From Plasmodium relictum (Eukaryota > Apicomplexa > Aconoidasida > Haemosporida > Plasmodiidae), in assembly GCF_900005765.1 (NCBI RefSeq), contig NC_041691.1:1-64000 (forward strand): DNA of 64,000 bases, written 5' to 3'. The notes beneath the pieces were generated by a model that worked only from the letters and a program-made list of their open reading frames with translations, had not been told where the DNA came from and searched no databases. Position numbers and translations under genes: made by a program. Below, piece after piece: positions 12,248 through 24,025 of the stretch (within the stretch, counting starts at the first letter, position 1; the number at the start of each line of letters is the position of its first letter).

Positions 12248-12979
12248 TTATTGAAGTAGACCATGCATATCAAATATATCATTGAAGAACATACTTATTC
12301 TGTACATCATATTATTTAACAAGAAATTAGATAAAGAAATTTTCTTAGTACTTATTCTTTTGGCAATCTCATTCCTTATAGTACCCAAATTATAAATGGT
12401 ACATTTTATATTTAATAAATCACTGCTACTAAAACTATTTTCTATAATATGAGATACTGTTATGGGCTCTACAATGTACACCCTTAATTTTGCTTGAACT
12501 TCTTCTCTTTGTAAAGGACCAGATCTAAAAATCTCACCAAGGCGTTGAGCTATCCTTAATGACATATTCCAAAGGACACTATGTGTTAATTCAATATTTT
12601 CTTGCTGAAGTTTTCCAAGAATACTACTTTGAATTAATCCAATATTATTAATTATTTCTTCAGGATTTTTATTATTATCAGTTATTAAATATACTATTTC
12701 CTTAGTTGACATGTATTCTAATTCGGAACATTCACTTATTTTTAATAAGATTTCTTCATCAAGTAGATCTGGACGTTGGTGTGTTCTAATATTACTTGAA
12801 GAACTATCCTCTAAACCACCTTCTGCAAGATTTCTTTCTTTTTTATTCCATAATATAGGGATGTACTTGTGTTGTATTACATTTTCTAAAGTAACAAACA
12901 AATTAATATCATGCCAAAACGTTGACAAATTAATAACTAACAACACACTAATAAAATATAATATTTTAAAAATCTTCAT
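12248..12979 (-). CDS. Predicted exported protein with signal sequence and PEXEL
   Basis: A single-exon 243-residue protein. Residues 1-21 form a signal sequence with hydrophobic core ILYFISVLLVINL. Residues 49-53 are RNLAE, matching the PEXEL consensus RxLxE/Q/D that plasmepsin V cleaves to send proteins into the host cell, at the usual distance from the N terminus. The mature part (54-243) starts with a Ser-rich linker and is then predicted helical, with no membrane segment. Most exported proteins of P. falciparum have a separate signal exon, but here signal and PEXEL are in one exon. Composition is less biased than the surroundings, and the frame is intact. The cargo family is not recognised; I cannot confirm PHIST. 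Confidence 0.75.
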   Translation of the reverse strand: MKIFKILYFISVLLVINLSTFWHDINLFVTLENVIQHKYIPILWNKKERNLAEGGLEDSSSSNIRTHQRPDLLDEEILLKISECSELEYMSTKEIVYLITDNNKNPEEIINNIGLIQSSILGKLQQENIELTHSVLWNMSLRIAQRLGEIFRSGPLQREEVQAKLRVYIVEPITVSHIIENSFSSSDLLNIKCTIYNLGTIRNEIAKRISTKKISLSNFLLNNMMYRISMFFNDIFDMHGLLQ

Positions 12980-13787
12980 TTTAAGGAATAAATAAATATA
13001 AAATAATTATTATCTGTATGAAAAAATAAGTTCTAAAATTAATAAAGTGCATGTGTATAATTTATGTAGAGAAAAACATTTATATATGCATACAGTTTTA
13101 AATACTAATTAAAATATATATATTTTTTTTTTTATTCCTTTCAAAATTATTTCCTATCTTTCAATTTAAAGAATTAAAAAAATAAATTATAATTATCTCA
13201 TAAATAATTCTTTTTTAATTTTTATATTTAATAATAATAATGGTTAACTTATTTTTAACAAGAAGCATGTAAATCTATAAAAAATATAATTTTTCTATAT
13301 ATTTTCCTTTTAATAAAAAAAAAAAAAAAAAATTCAATAATAAGTAAAGCAATACAAATCTTAGTAAATATCCTAGTTTAAGAATAAGTAAAATAATTTG
13401 TATCAATTCAAATTAAAATAAAATTATGTGAACTTAAAAAAAAAATTAAAGTCCATTCAAATAACTAAAAATATAACCACCAAAAAATGCAAATAAATAC
13501 AAAAAAGGTAAAAAAAATGAAAATTTGATAACTACAAATAATGTAATGCATAACAAAAAAAAAAAAAAAAAAAAAGAGATCTATAAAAACTAAAAGATAA
13601 AATTCAAATATCATAAATTATTAACTTTGGTACTTTTTCCAAAATAACAAATAAATATATAAATTATATACTATAAAATACTTTTTTTTGAATTCATATA
13701 AAAAAAAAAACAATTCATATTTTCTAACAGCATGTAAGGAATAAAATGTTGTACAAAAACACTTAAATTATAGTATCTCTCAACATT
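12980..13787. other. Upstream flank of the exported-protein gene
   Basis: AT-rich sequence with homopolymer runs (13315-13331, 13554-13575). It presumably contains the promoter of the minus-strand exported gene, but no specific element can be named. Confidence 0.4.
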
Positions 13788-14293
13788 TAATTAATAAAAG
13801 ATATTATCAACCTTTTATAATATAAAATTTAGTTTACTAATTAGGACAATCCTAGTTAACCCTGTAATGAATGTAGTTTTAAAAAAATATATAAAATTTT
13901 TTTTTTTTTTTAAAGATAAGAGCATATAAAACTTTTTATTTAAAATGAATAAAAAAATACTTTGTTCCGTTTTATTTAATTTTTATGCCTTTAAAAATTA
14001 TTTAAATATCTTTAAATTTGTTAATTGTTGTAATTAAATTTTTTTATTTAATCGTAATTTAAAAGAGAATATATATTTTTAAAAAAAATAAGGTATTCAT
14101 TTATTAAAGTAAATAAATGCATTTGAAGCAATAAAAAGACTCTTAATTAAATTAAATATTATATATATAAACTTACTGATTTCTAATTTTATACTTATTT
14201 TTTTTAAGAATCAGTATAATTTTTTTATACATGCTTTTTATTAATTTATTTGCCAAATGCTCAAGTAAAATTTATAAACGAGCAATTAGTCAA
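13788..14293 (-). repeat. Family I hairpin-ended repeat, minus copy
   Basis: The left end carries the short terminal hairpin (TTAATTAATAAAAGATATTA closing with ATCAACC, about 13788-13812), followed by 'ataaaatttagtttactaattagg'. The right end at 14236-14293 carries the long hairpin in minus orientation: TTTATTAATTTATTTG, a loop with CTCAAGTAAAAT, and a decayed closing arm. Non-coding. Confidence 0.5.
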
Positions 14294-15328
14294 TATGTAG
14301 ATTCTCAAAACCCATTAAATCCATATAATTTATTTAAGACCACAAACATTATTAAAAAAAATTAAACAATATGAAACAAATATATCGGTAATATTTTTTA
14401 ATAACTGAACTTGACAAAATTTTTTTTCATACAAAATATTATTTTTTTTTAAAAAATTGTTTTATTCTAAAATGTAAAGACATACCAAAAAATATTGTGT
14501 AGATAATTTTATTCATTCATGTACATATTTTTGTTGTTGCATGCATTATATTTTCTAAAATAAAATTCTTATACAATAATAATTAGTATTTCTATATCAT
14601 TTCAATTTTTAAATGCCATTAAATTTAAAAAATTTAATTTCATATCTATTTAATCATTGTCGCTAAATTTATAAATTATTTAATTCAAACTTTTGCTATT
14701 TATTCTCATTATTTTCACGTCATTTTATTTTTTCTTTTCGTTACTTTTTTTTTTTTTTTATCATAATATATTATTTATAATTTCAATAAAAATTTGTATA
14801 ACCAATAATATAAATTACATGATTTTTATTTTTATTTTTTATTATTTTTATTTTTGAAATGAAAATTTTTTGGAAAAACATTTAAGATTGCTTATTTAAA
14901 CAATAAGCATAAAAAATGATTTTGTATGCTATATTTTCCCTAATTATTAAAATGTACATTTTCAAATATATATATATTAAAAACATGTTTTATATCTTTC
15001 AAAAATAAAAATAAATCAATATATTTATATAAATTATAAAGCAAAATAAAATGAAAAATATATAGCATCCATTTTTCAATCAAAACAGTCTTTAATATTT
15101 ATAATACGAGAAAGACAATAATATTTTATTGCCCATTTATATCTTTTTATGATATTTTATGCAAATTAAATTAATAAAGTATTTAAGAAAATCTCTATTC
15201 ACTTTATCATAAAACCTTTTACTATAGAAAATTATATATACTATTTATTTAATTATTCTTTATGATCTAAAACAAATTTATTTTTCATCTTATTTTTAAT
15301 CACGTTTCTCCAGTTTTTAATATACTGG
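14294..15328. other. Gene-free spacer between repeats
   Basis: No open frame or RNA gene supported. Only AT-rich sequence with short homopolymer runs was seen. Confidence 0.45.
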
Positions 15329-15945
15329 TTTATTAATTGCCCATTTAATGACTTTGCTAGGGTATTAAACAAACAAATTAATAAAGAGTATGTATAACTA
15401 AGTATACATTTATATATATATATATATATTTGTTTTTATTATATATATATAGTTTTCTTATGATGCATAATATTTAATCTGAGTTAAATTTTACTACATC
15501 TTTTAATAAACCTATTAATTGTTATAAATGAGTTTTTATTTACAAAAAATTACTTATTCTTTAAATTAAAAACATACAAACAAACTATAACAATTAATAA
15601 CGTCAAAACTTTAAATTATTCAATGTTATTTCAAAAATATACATTGAATATAACATTAACATTATTCTTTTGTCTCTCAAGTTTTAATAAGTAAAAATTA
15701 ATTCTTTATCTAATTTTTAAAAATACCAACGTCAACAAAAACAAAACAAAAAAAAATTAATTTTTTTATTTCCATTTTTTTTTTTAATTACAAAGATGTA
15801 TATAAAAATAAATAAACAAACAAAAAAAATTAACTTTATTTTCTTTTTTTTATTAACTAGCGTCAATGCATGGCTAACTTGTATGTACACAAGTAGTAAA
15901 CTAGCTTAGTGTACTACAAAAGGTTAATAACATATTTTATTAACC
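15329..15945 (+). repeat. Family I hairpin-ended repeat, best-preserved + copy
   Basis: This is a reference copy for the family. The 5' hairpin at 15329-15384 has arms TTTATTAATTG and AAATTAATAAA, an inner TTTAAT/ATTAAA pair, and a loop with GACTTTGCTAGGGT. The 3' hairpin at 15922-15945 pairs GGTTAATAA with TTATTAACC. Along its whole length it aligns by eye with the reverse complement of 25367-25960, including the AAAACATACA block, the TTATTCAATGTTATTTCAAAA block and the ATTACAAAGATGTATATAAA block. No ORF. Solo LTR or hairpin-ended non-autonomous element. Confidence 0.65.
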
Positions 15946-17215
15946 ATATACATAATTATGTTATATTTAAATTCTATATCATTCACATATTAATATTATG
16001 TAAAATATATATATATACTATTTTTATGCTAAATTTTCTTACTTTTTAACATTCTCGATAAAAAATAAATAATAAAATTTATATATATATATAGCTTAAT
16101 ATGAAAACATTTTTTTATAATTATTTTATTATAAATATAATAGTATAAATATCATACATAAATTTTGTTTTATATACCTTTATATGTATATCTATATAAA
16201 CACATTTTCCTTCTTTATCTTATAAAAATTTTAAATATGTCAATATATTTTATAAATAATATATTTTAAAAAAAAAAATACATTACTATTTTCCTTTTTA
16301 CTTAAATTTAATTAATATATATAATTTTTCTAAGTATTTTTTACATTTATTATAGATAAATTATTTCTATGTTTTTAAATTTCGATTACACAATTAAAAA
16401 CTATTAAAAAAAACGACAAGATACAGACACATTAATAGTTAAAATGTGTTTATTAATAAAATTTTAATTTTTAAAAACTAAATAACAAAAATAAATAATA
16501 CAATAAATTTGTAAAAATAACAAAAACTAATGTAATGTAGTGTTTAAATAAAAGCACATTAATAAAATATTAATTTTATTTTCTTACTAAAATTTTTTTT
16601 TTAAATAAGACTATAATATATATATCATATCAATAAAATAAATTCAATTAAAATAATTCTATTCATAAAAAGATTTTCTATAAAAATAAAAATGGGTTAA
16701 GTACAGTCATAAATATTCTGATTATAATTACTAAAAAGTAACTTAAAAAATTTTACAATTAAAAAAAAAGAAAAATTGTCTTTGAAATGACTTTTTTTCT
16801 TTCATAGTTTTATTTTGATTTATTCAATGTTCAAACGATTCCGTTTTATATTGTACAATAAAATCAATAAATAGTGTGTATAGTAATCTACACTAATTTT
16901 GTTTTAAATTTATTTATTATAGATCGTATACTATCTTCATATATTTAATTATATAACTTGAAATAAATAACATATTTCGAATGTAACTTAAAACATCTTA
17001 ATTCAAATAATATTTACCCATAATTTTATCACTCTTCACATATTAACTTCACTATGAAATGTTCATGTGTTTTTATAAAAATTTTTAATCATCTATATTC
17101 ATATTTACATAATATTTACAAATAGTAAACAATATAATGTATATTTATGTATATAAACTTTCATGAATAGTTAATTCCTATAATTGATAAAACTTGATTC
17201 TTTCTTTATAATTGA
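15946..17215. other. Gene-free spacer
   Basis: No supported gene. AT-rich sequence with short AT dinucleotide tracts (about 16081-16094). Confidence 0.45.
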
Positions 17216-17709
17216 TTTATTAATTGGATATTCAAAGACTTGGATAAAAGTAATGAATATCCAAGTTAATAAAGAGTACGTTTTAGTACTCCTCTATAAT
17301 TTTGTATTGTATATTCTATTTTTATAATACAAAATTAATTAAATCACTTTAATAAAATAAGTCTATAAAAGTTAAAATAAAATAAAAGCAATCCACTTGC
17401 TATCCTTTTCTTTTTCAATCTTTCTCCATAAAAATTCATTCTCCAAAAAAAAATAATAAATAAAAATAAAAAAGAAGATATGATATAATCATAACCGAGA
17501 TGTGTCAAAAAAAATGGTAATGTGGGTACACTAAATTGGTCAAGGTTCTAGTAACTTATTGCATGCAGTGTACTCCTAGATAAAGGAGTAATTATTTAAG
17601 TTATAAATAATTGTTTAGTACTATGAAATTAACTACAAACATATATATAAGTTTTATTAAGATAAACTTCAAACTATACATTAATTAAGGGCAATGAATT
17701 TATTCATTG
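17216..17709 (+). repeat. Family II hairpin-ended repeat, copy 1
   Basis: The 5' hairpin at 17216-17273 has arm TTTATTAATTGGATATTCA and a closing arm TGAATATCCAAGTTAATAAA, with one bulged base and a loop of about 20 bases. The 3' end is a short palindrome at 17692-17709, CAATGAA / TTCATTG. Between them lies a relatively GC-rich block (about 17480-17590) with AACCGAGATGTGTC, AAATTGGTCAAGGTTCTAGT and GCATGCAGTGTACTCCTAG, shared with the two other copies. No ORF. It shares only the outer hairpin arm with family I. Confidence 0.65.
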
Positions 17710-18439
17710 ACCAATAATTAAACATTTTTTAATTCATTTTCCTATAAAAAAAAAAAAAAAAGCATTATCATCCTTTTTTCTCATATATATATATAAAGAG
17801 AAAATAAAAAATAATTTTCCAAAAAATTATATCATTTAAAATATAAATCAAAATTTTTTTTTCAGTATACTAATATTTTTAAGTATATATATATTTTTTT
17901 AAATTAAATAACAAAAATAATTTTTCAAAAACCTTAATTACGCAACTATATTTTTAGCTATACTTTATTATTTCCATTGAACATTTAAATGGATAGATTA
18001 TATCCTTTATTGGCCATGCGAAATCACTATTAAAAAAATTATAAATTTATATTATCTTCCATAGCTTGCTTTATAATATTATGTCTTTTTTTTATCTCTT
18101 TATTTATATTTCCACAATTATTACTTACATCACAATGCGGAGCAATGCTTCTTTAAATGTCAAGATTATTTTTTGGTTTAAAAACATAAATAAGATTTGA
18201 AACCTTTTTATTTTTCTCAGTTATTTGTATTATATATTTTAATTACGTCTTATATGTATCTTTTATTTTGTTAACAAACCATTTGATCTTTTTTAAATGG
18301 AATTATAATTCCTTTTCCCTTACAATAAATAGATATTGCTTTCAAATTTCTATTTTTTATGTTAATAACTCTGAGAGAAGGAACAGTGTTGTTTACATTG
18401 TATATATTTAGTGTAGTACTTAGTTTATTGTCTTTTATT

Positions 18440-18510
18440 CTTTGATTTATTAGTTGGATATTCAAATACTTTTATAGTATTTTAAACAGGCATATTATTA
18501 AAAAGTATGC
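18440..18510 (-). repeat. Orphan long-hairpin end of the repeat family
   Basis: An isolated hairpin sequence (TTTATTAGTTGGATATTCAA, a loop with ACTTTTATAG, then a decayed closing arm ATTATTAAAAAG) just upstream of family II copy 2. A 64-codon minus-strand ORF at 18271-18465 takes its first codons from this repeat end. Confidence 0.4.
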
Positions 18511-18589
18511 GTACACATTTGCATCTATCTTAATTATTATATCATTTATAATATATAATTATAAAATCCTTATATAATTATGCTATTGA

Positions 18590-19110
18590 TTTATTAATTG
18601 GTTACTCAACTACTTTAATAAAAGCGATGAATATCCAAGTTAATAAAGAGCAAATTTTAAGACTCCTTTATAATTTTGTATTAAAGTTTCTATATAATAT
18701 AAAATTAATAAAACTACTTTTAAAACTAAAATATATGAGTGAAATTTAATTAAAGTAATATACATGCCATTCTTTTCTCATCGATTCCTTCTCTCATGAA
18801 AAAAAAAATATATTAAAAAAAAAAAGATGAAAAAAAAACATTAAAAAAAAATTAAAAAAATGAATAAAAAAGGCATTAATATAATTATAACCCAGATGCG
18901 TCTTAAAAAAAAAACTTTTATTAGACACACTAAGTTGATCACAGTGATAATACTTTAGCCCTCGCATGCAATGAACTCCTAGGTAAGACAAAATAAATTT
19001 TGGTCTAATTGGTTAGTACTATTCAATTAATCAAGCACATATATATATAAGTTTTATCAAGGAAAACCTAAAACTGCATATTAATTATGGATAATAAATT
19101 TATTCATTGG
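18590..19110 (+). repeat. Family II hairpin-ended repeat, copy 2
   Basis: The 5' hairpin is at 18590-18647 (TTTATTAATTGG, closing AATATCCAAGTTAATAAA). The 3' palindrome near 19091-19110 contains AATAAATTTATTCATTGG. An internal stem-loop pairs TGCGTCT (18897-18903) with AGACACA (18923-18929). The CGCATGCAATGAACTCCTAG block at about 18962-18981 matches copies 1 and 3. Non-coding. Confidence 0.62.
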
Positions 19111-19850
19111 CCAGCTATATAATATAAAATAAATAATTTATTTATTCTATGTGTTAAAATCTTTGAATCACTAATATATTAAATATATATATGTATATTT
19201 TAACACATTAAAATTTTATTACTTTAAATAGTTTTTCATGAGTTTATGCTTATAACTTACTAAAAATATAATAATATTTATCATAATTTATCTCATCACC
19301 TAAAAAAAAAAAATTTATATAATAAAAAATAATGTATATATATTTTATTTATTTTTTTGCATGCACTTAAGTCTACGTGCTTTATACACATCTTATCGTA
19401 TTAAATTTTATGCAAGCATATCAACTGGTGTATTTCCTCAAATACCTTAACACATAACTAAATATTCAACTACATAATATTTCATATTATTAAAAGTTCA
19501 AAAATACCAATAGCACTTTTATTGACTATTCTAGGAAAATCCATATAAAATAATATTACATATGTTAATATCCTGGACAATTAATGGTGTTATAGATCTA
19601 TTTTAAATTGTATTAAAAAGGAACATTAAATAAACTTTTTTGTTGTGCATGTAAAATATGCTAGGAAAATATTTAAGTTAAAACATGTGCAATATAAAAA
19701 ATATATATATCTACCTTTTTTTAATTATGCTCACTAAATAAAAAAAAATTATATAAAAAAATATATGTGAATTTAAATAATAATTTTTACTTAATTTTTT
19801 TCTTTTAGTGTACGTATTTTTCGAGTTTGTGTAATTTTTTTAAGCTAATT
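19111..19850. other. Gene-free spacer
   Basis: No supported gene or RNA. AT-rich, with scattered patches of mixed composition around 19370-19440 and 19500-19640 that contain no open frame. Confidence 0.4.
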
Positions 19851-20385
19851 ATTTATTAAATGCCTGTTCAAAGACTTTACTAGAGTATTAAATACACAAA
19901 TAAATAGAGTAAGTATAACTGATTATGTTGATTTTAATTTTATACCTATTTTTGTTTTATAAATATGTAAATTTATATACATAACATTTACTTTAATTAA
20001 GAAGCTTCTTACTTTTTCAGAGGTATTTATTTACTTTAACAAATGTATACTTTATTTTTGTTAAAAATTGAAACCCTCTTTTAAATTATGATCACATATG
20101 ATAATCTAAGTATAGAAGATAACAAATTTAATTTAAAATCATTTAACTTTTTTAGAAAAAATAATAATTAAATATATAAAAAAAAAGATATTTTTTCTTT
20201 ACCTTAAATAAAAAGTTTAATAATACTTTTATCTTCTAAATATTTAATCACCTTTTTCAATGAATTTAAAATCCTTTCAGTGGTTTCAAAGGAATAATGA
20301 ATTCATATCAAAAAAAAAAAATAAAATAAAATTTATATATTTTTTTTTTGTTTTTTAACTTAGTACATGGATAACTCGTATTTTC
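19851..20385 (+). repeat. Family I hairpin-ended repeat, 3'-truncated + copy
   Basis: The 5' hairpin is at about 19851-19905 (TTTATTAAATGCCTGTTCAA, loop GACTTTACTAGAGT). The body at 19978-20330 aligns with 10258-10600. The 3' end reaches TACATGGATAACTCG but lacks the terminal GGTTAATAA hairpin, because another long-hairpin sequence begins at about 20390 and interrupts it. Confidence 0.5.
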
Positions 20386-20389
20386 TTGA

Positions 20390-20785
20390 TTGGTGATTTA
20401 CTAGAGTATTAAACAAACAAATTAATAAAAAGAATGCATAACTAAATATACGGATTTTTATATATATATACTTATTTTATTATATATGCATATATAATAG
20501 CTTTTTATAATGTATAATATTTATATTATACATTAAATTATTCTATATTGCTTATCAGATATATGTTTACATTTAAAAATGAGTTTAATATGTCTATTAA
20601 AAAATACAGTAAATTTTAAATCAAATTAAATATTATGCATCATAAGAAACCATTATATATATAATAAAAACAAGTATGTATATATATTTAAAAAATGCAT
20701 ACTTAGTTATACATACTCTTTATTAATTTGTTTGTTTAATACTCTAGTAAAGTCATTAAGCAGGCAATTAATAAATCAACTATAT
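20390..20785. repeat. Large imperfect inverted repeat of two family I 5' ends
   Basis: The left arm (about 20395-20510, +) reads TTTACTAGAGTATTAAACAA..., then an AATTAATAAA block and a 'gcataactaaatatac' block. The right arm (about 20640-20785) carries the same series in reverse complement, ending with TTTAATACTCTAGTAAAG and GCAATTAATAAATC. The arms point away from each other around a spacer of about 130 bp. Transcripts through this could fold into a long duplex. It probably arose by insertion of one repeat into another, or by inverted duplication. Confidence 0.55.
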
Positions 20786-21267
20786 AACATACATAACAAT
20801 TTGAAAATTTGCAAAAAAATAATCTCATATGACAAATTACCTTCATATGTGATTAAAAGAGCAATATATAATCATGTTAATTTTTTGCTGATTTATTGAT
20901 ATTTTACATCTACGTGTAGCTAAACATGATTCATACCTCTTTATTAAAAATATTTTTATAAATTTTTCAATTACTTAGTTTTTAGATTTAACAAAATATG
21001 AATACTTATACATTCCTTTGCTTCACAAAGTACACGTCTTTAATAAAATATGTTGATTTATTTTTAATATAAGAAAATATTTAATTTCTAATATAATGAA
21101 TTTGCACTCTTTCATAAGAACTTGTGAATTAATTTTGGGAATTATCCATAAATTTATAGAAATATAAATAGAATTCTTAAAGTGAGTTTATTAATTTTTC
21201 ATTTTCCTCTTTTATATAATTACTGTTTTTAATAAATTCATGGATTATCATATTCTTCTCCCAACGA

Positions 21268-21876
21268 TTTATTGATATGATGTTCATTGAGCTTGCTAAA
21301 GTATTTAACAAACAAATTAATAAAATGCATGTACAAATTTCTCCACTACTTTTAATTATTATAAAAATTATACTAATTCTATAAATAAATATACTTTATG
21401 CACATAGTTTACATAACTAAGTATTTAATGTTTTAGAGGAATTTATTTACTTTAATAAAAATTATACCTATTATTATTAAAGGCTCAAATCCTAGTTAAT
21501 ACTATTGATTATATGTAAAATAGTCATTTAAAATAAACCATTAATTTTATATTAAAGTTATTGACATTCTTTTAAAAATAGATAAAAATTAAATATTAAC
21601 AAAAATAAAGTCCTTTTTATTTTTCCACTAAATCCCGAATTTAATTTTTTAAGGTTTCAAAAATTAATTCGATCAACAAAATAAAATTCTCAACAGCAAA
21701 ATATAAAAACTAAATTTTAAAAACACAATAAACGAAAAACTTATAAAATAAAAAAAAAAAAAAATAATTGAACTTTTTTTTTTTTATTAACTAGTGAATG
21801 TGGATGAATAACTTGCTTTTTGTTCGTATAACTTACTAATAATTTCATAAAAGTTGAATATCATCTTTTATTAATC
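21268..21876 (+). repeat. Family I hairpin-ended repeat overlapping an exported gene's 3' end
   Basis: The 5' hairpin is at 21268-21323 (TTTATTGATATG... CAAATTAATAAA). The body aligns with the copy at 23423-24025 almost end to end (blocks 'ctactttt-attattataaaaatta', 'ttttagaggaatttatttact', 'gattatatgtaa'). The 3' terminal hairpin at 21853-21876 (GTTGAATATCATC then TTTTATTAATC) overlaps the last four codons and the stop of the minus-strand exported gene. Confidence 0.58.
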
Positions 21877-22730
21877 CCAGATGGACCAGGTTCATCATAC
21901 ATTTCATCTTTTATAGATAAATTGTGTTTATTCAATACCTTATTATTTCCTGTGCTTGTAGCGTTCATGAAAGACTCACTAGATTCCCCTGACCCACATG
22001 GTTTTTTCTGATATATTTTTTCTTTTACATTTTCCGTATAATCTAAACCATCTTTATGATATTTTCCTTTTTCTTTAAGTCTTTCTGTCATTTTATTCGT
22101 ATTATATAATGCATTCCTTGCAGGAACCTTCCTCTTAGTTCTTAAATTACTTGTAAAATGATTACCACAATTTTCACCTCTTAATTTGCAACAACTTCTA
22201 TATCTTCTAAAGTTCTTATTTATTTTATCACTTTTTATTTCATCATTAACACTAGTATTTACATTAGATACTTCTTTTTCAATAGAATCTATATCATCAA
22301 ATACACTAAGATCAATCATGTTCTCAAAAGCTGATGAACAACCTGCATTATTCTCAATAATAAAATTATCGAATTGGCTATCCAATAAATGAATTTTTGC
22401 TATATCAAGAAAAAAATTAAAAAATATATATATTTTTAGTAACATATATTTTTTTTTATTTATTTGTTTATAATCATATAATATCTTGTTTTTAATGTGC
22501 TACATAATATAATTTATTTATTTTATTTTATTATTTTTTTTTTTTTTTTTACAACTCTCTTCCTCTTCTAATTTTCTTGTGTATCCATGGTTATTTTTTA
22601 AATTTTCCAATAAAAAATGTAGTCCATTTTCATTTTTTATTATACGTATAAAATTTACAGACAAAAAATTTTCTAGACAGCAAAAAGAAATTGCGAAGAT
22701 ATATACTGGTGATAGAATAATAAATTTCAT
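21861..22730 (-). CDS. Predicted exported protein, two exons, PEXEL at the exon junction
   Basis: Exon 1 is 22553-22730 and exon 2 is 21861-22399. They join in phase 1 (donor GTAAAA, acceptor TATAG) to give 238 residues. Residues 1-19 form a signal sequence (IILSPVYIFAISFCC). Residues 52-56 are RKLEE, a PEXEL motif, followed within a few residues by the exon junction. The mature part is acidic then basic, Ser/Asn-rich and presumably largely disordered, with a Cys cluster (SCCKLRGENC) and no membrane segment. A two-exon layout with export signals in exon 1 is typical of Plasmodium exported families. The final residues INKR and the stop come from a family I repeat end, so the C terminus may have been altered by the insertion. 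Family not recognised. Confidence 0.78.
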
Positions 22731-23422
22731 TTAGATATATAGATAGAAAAAATAACAAATAAAACTTCTAAAAATAATTTTTTTTCTATATATAATTAAT
22801 TTAATAACATAGTAATTCTATAATAATTCCTAGTTTCTTTAGTTGTTTTCTATTAATTATTTAATTATTATTGTTTCTACTGAATAAATTTTTTCTTTTA
22901 TCCTTACTTTTAATTAATAATATATGGTATTTTATGTTATATATCAAATAAATATTTCTTCTTTAAATTAAATAAACAGTTTTCTAATTTTATTTACCAT
23001 AGAAAATAATAAAAACATTAGACAAACACAGTTGATAATGAATATTTTTTCATACTATTTACTATATATTAAGATCTAATATAATAATTTTAAGATGTAA
23101 AATAGCTAATGTATAATGAAATAAAATTATATATAATTTAAGGTTTTTTATGCATATTTAGTGCGTTGCTTTCTTATTTTATATTTAGCTATGCGTCTTT
23201 TTTTCTTTATTGAATTTCCATACCGAAATTGTTCAAAACGAATATATTATTAATTCTAATTTATAAATATCTACTTCATAATAAAATAGATAAAAATTAA
23301 ATCTACTTAAATATTTGCTTATAAATTAAATTTAATTATATTTAAAATAATTGAAAATTTTAATAACAGCTTATCATGAAGCTCGTAAACTATAATTCAT
23401 TTTTTGTTATATCGCTAATTGA
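22731..23422. other. Upstream flank of the exported-protein gene
   Basis: No gene supported. It is the presumed promoter region of the minus-strand gene at 21861-22730. A T-rich patch at 23160-23210 has no recognisable motif. Confidence 0.4.
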
Positions 23423-24025
23423 TTTATCAATCATCTGTTTAATGACTTTTTTAGTATAATGAATAAATGAATTAATAAAGAACGTGTAGAAACGTCTCTG
23501 CTACTTTTTATTATTATAAAAATTATGTTAATTTTACAAATGAGTAAACTTTATAAGCACAGTTTTTATAACTGAGCATTTATTGTTTTAGAAGCATTTA
23601 TTTGCTTTAATGAAAACCATCTTTATTTTTATTTAAAACTTAAGTCCTTGTTAAAACTGTTGATTATATGTAATATAAGCCTTTAAGGAAAAGTAAAAAA
23701 AATTTAAATTTAAATTACTAACAGTCCTTTAGAAGTGTATAAAAATTAAATAACAATAAAAGAAAAACCCTGATCATTTTTTTTTTTAAACTTTTAGTTC
23801 AACTTGACAATCAATTTTTTACTCCAATAAATTAACTAAAAAAAAATAAAATTAAAAATTAAAATTATATTTAACAAAAAGAACCTAAAAAAATAAAAAA
23901 AAAGTAAAGACTTCTTTATTTTATTTTATTTCTTAAATTAGAGGATGTACATACCTAATATTCTATATTTTGTGTAAGTTACCAACTATTACTCCTTAAA
24001 AGGTTAATAATATCTGTTACTAACC
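23423..24025 (+). repeat. Family I hairpin-ended repeat, + copy
   Basis: The 5' hairpin at 23423-23479 has arms TTTATCAATC and GAATTAATAAA, with a TTTAATGACTTTTTTAG loop. The 3' hairpin at 24002-24025 pairs GGTTAATAA with TTACTAACC. The interior aligns with 21268-21876. Non-coding. Confidence 0.6.

Noticed and set aside
18271-18465. 64-residue minus ORF
   Set aside because: The first codons come from an orphan repeat hairpin, and there is no recognisable domain. It might be a retroelement scrap, but evidence is too weak for a gene call.
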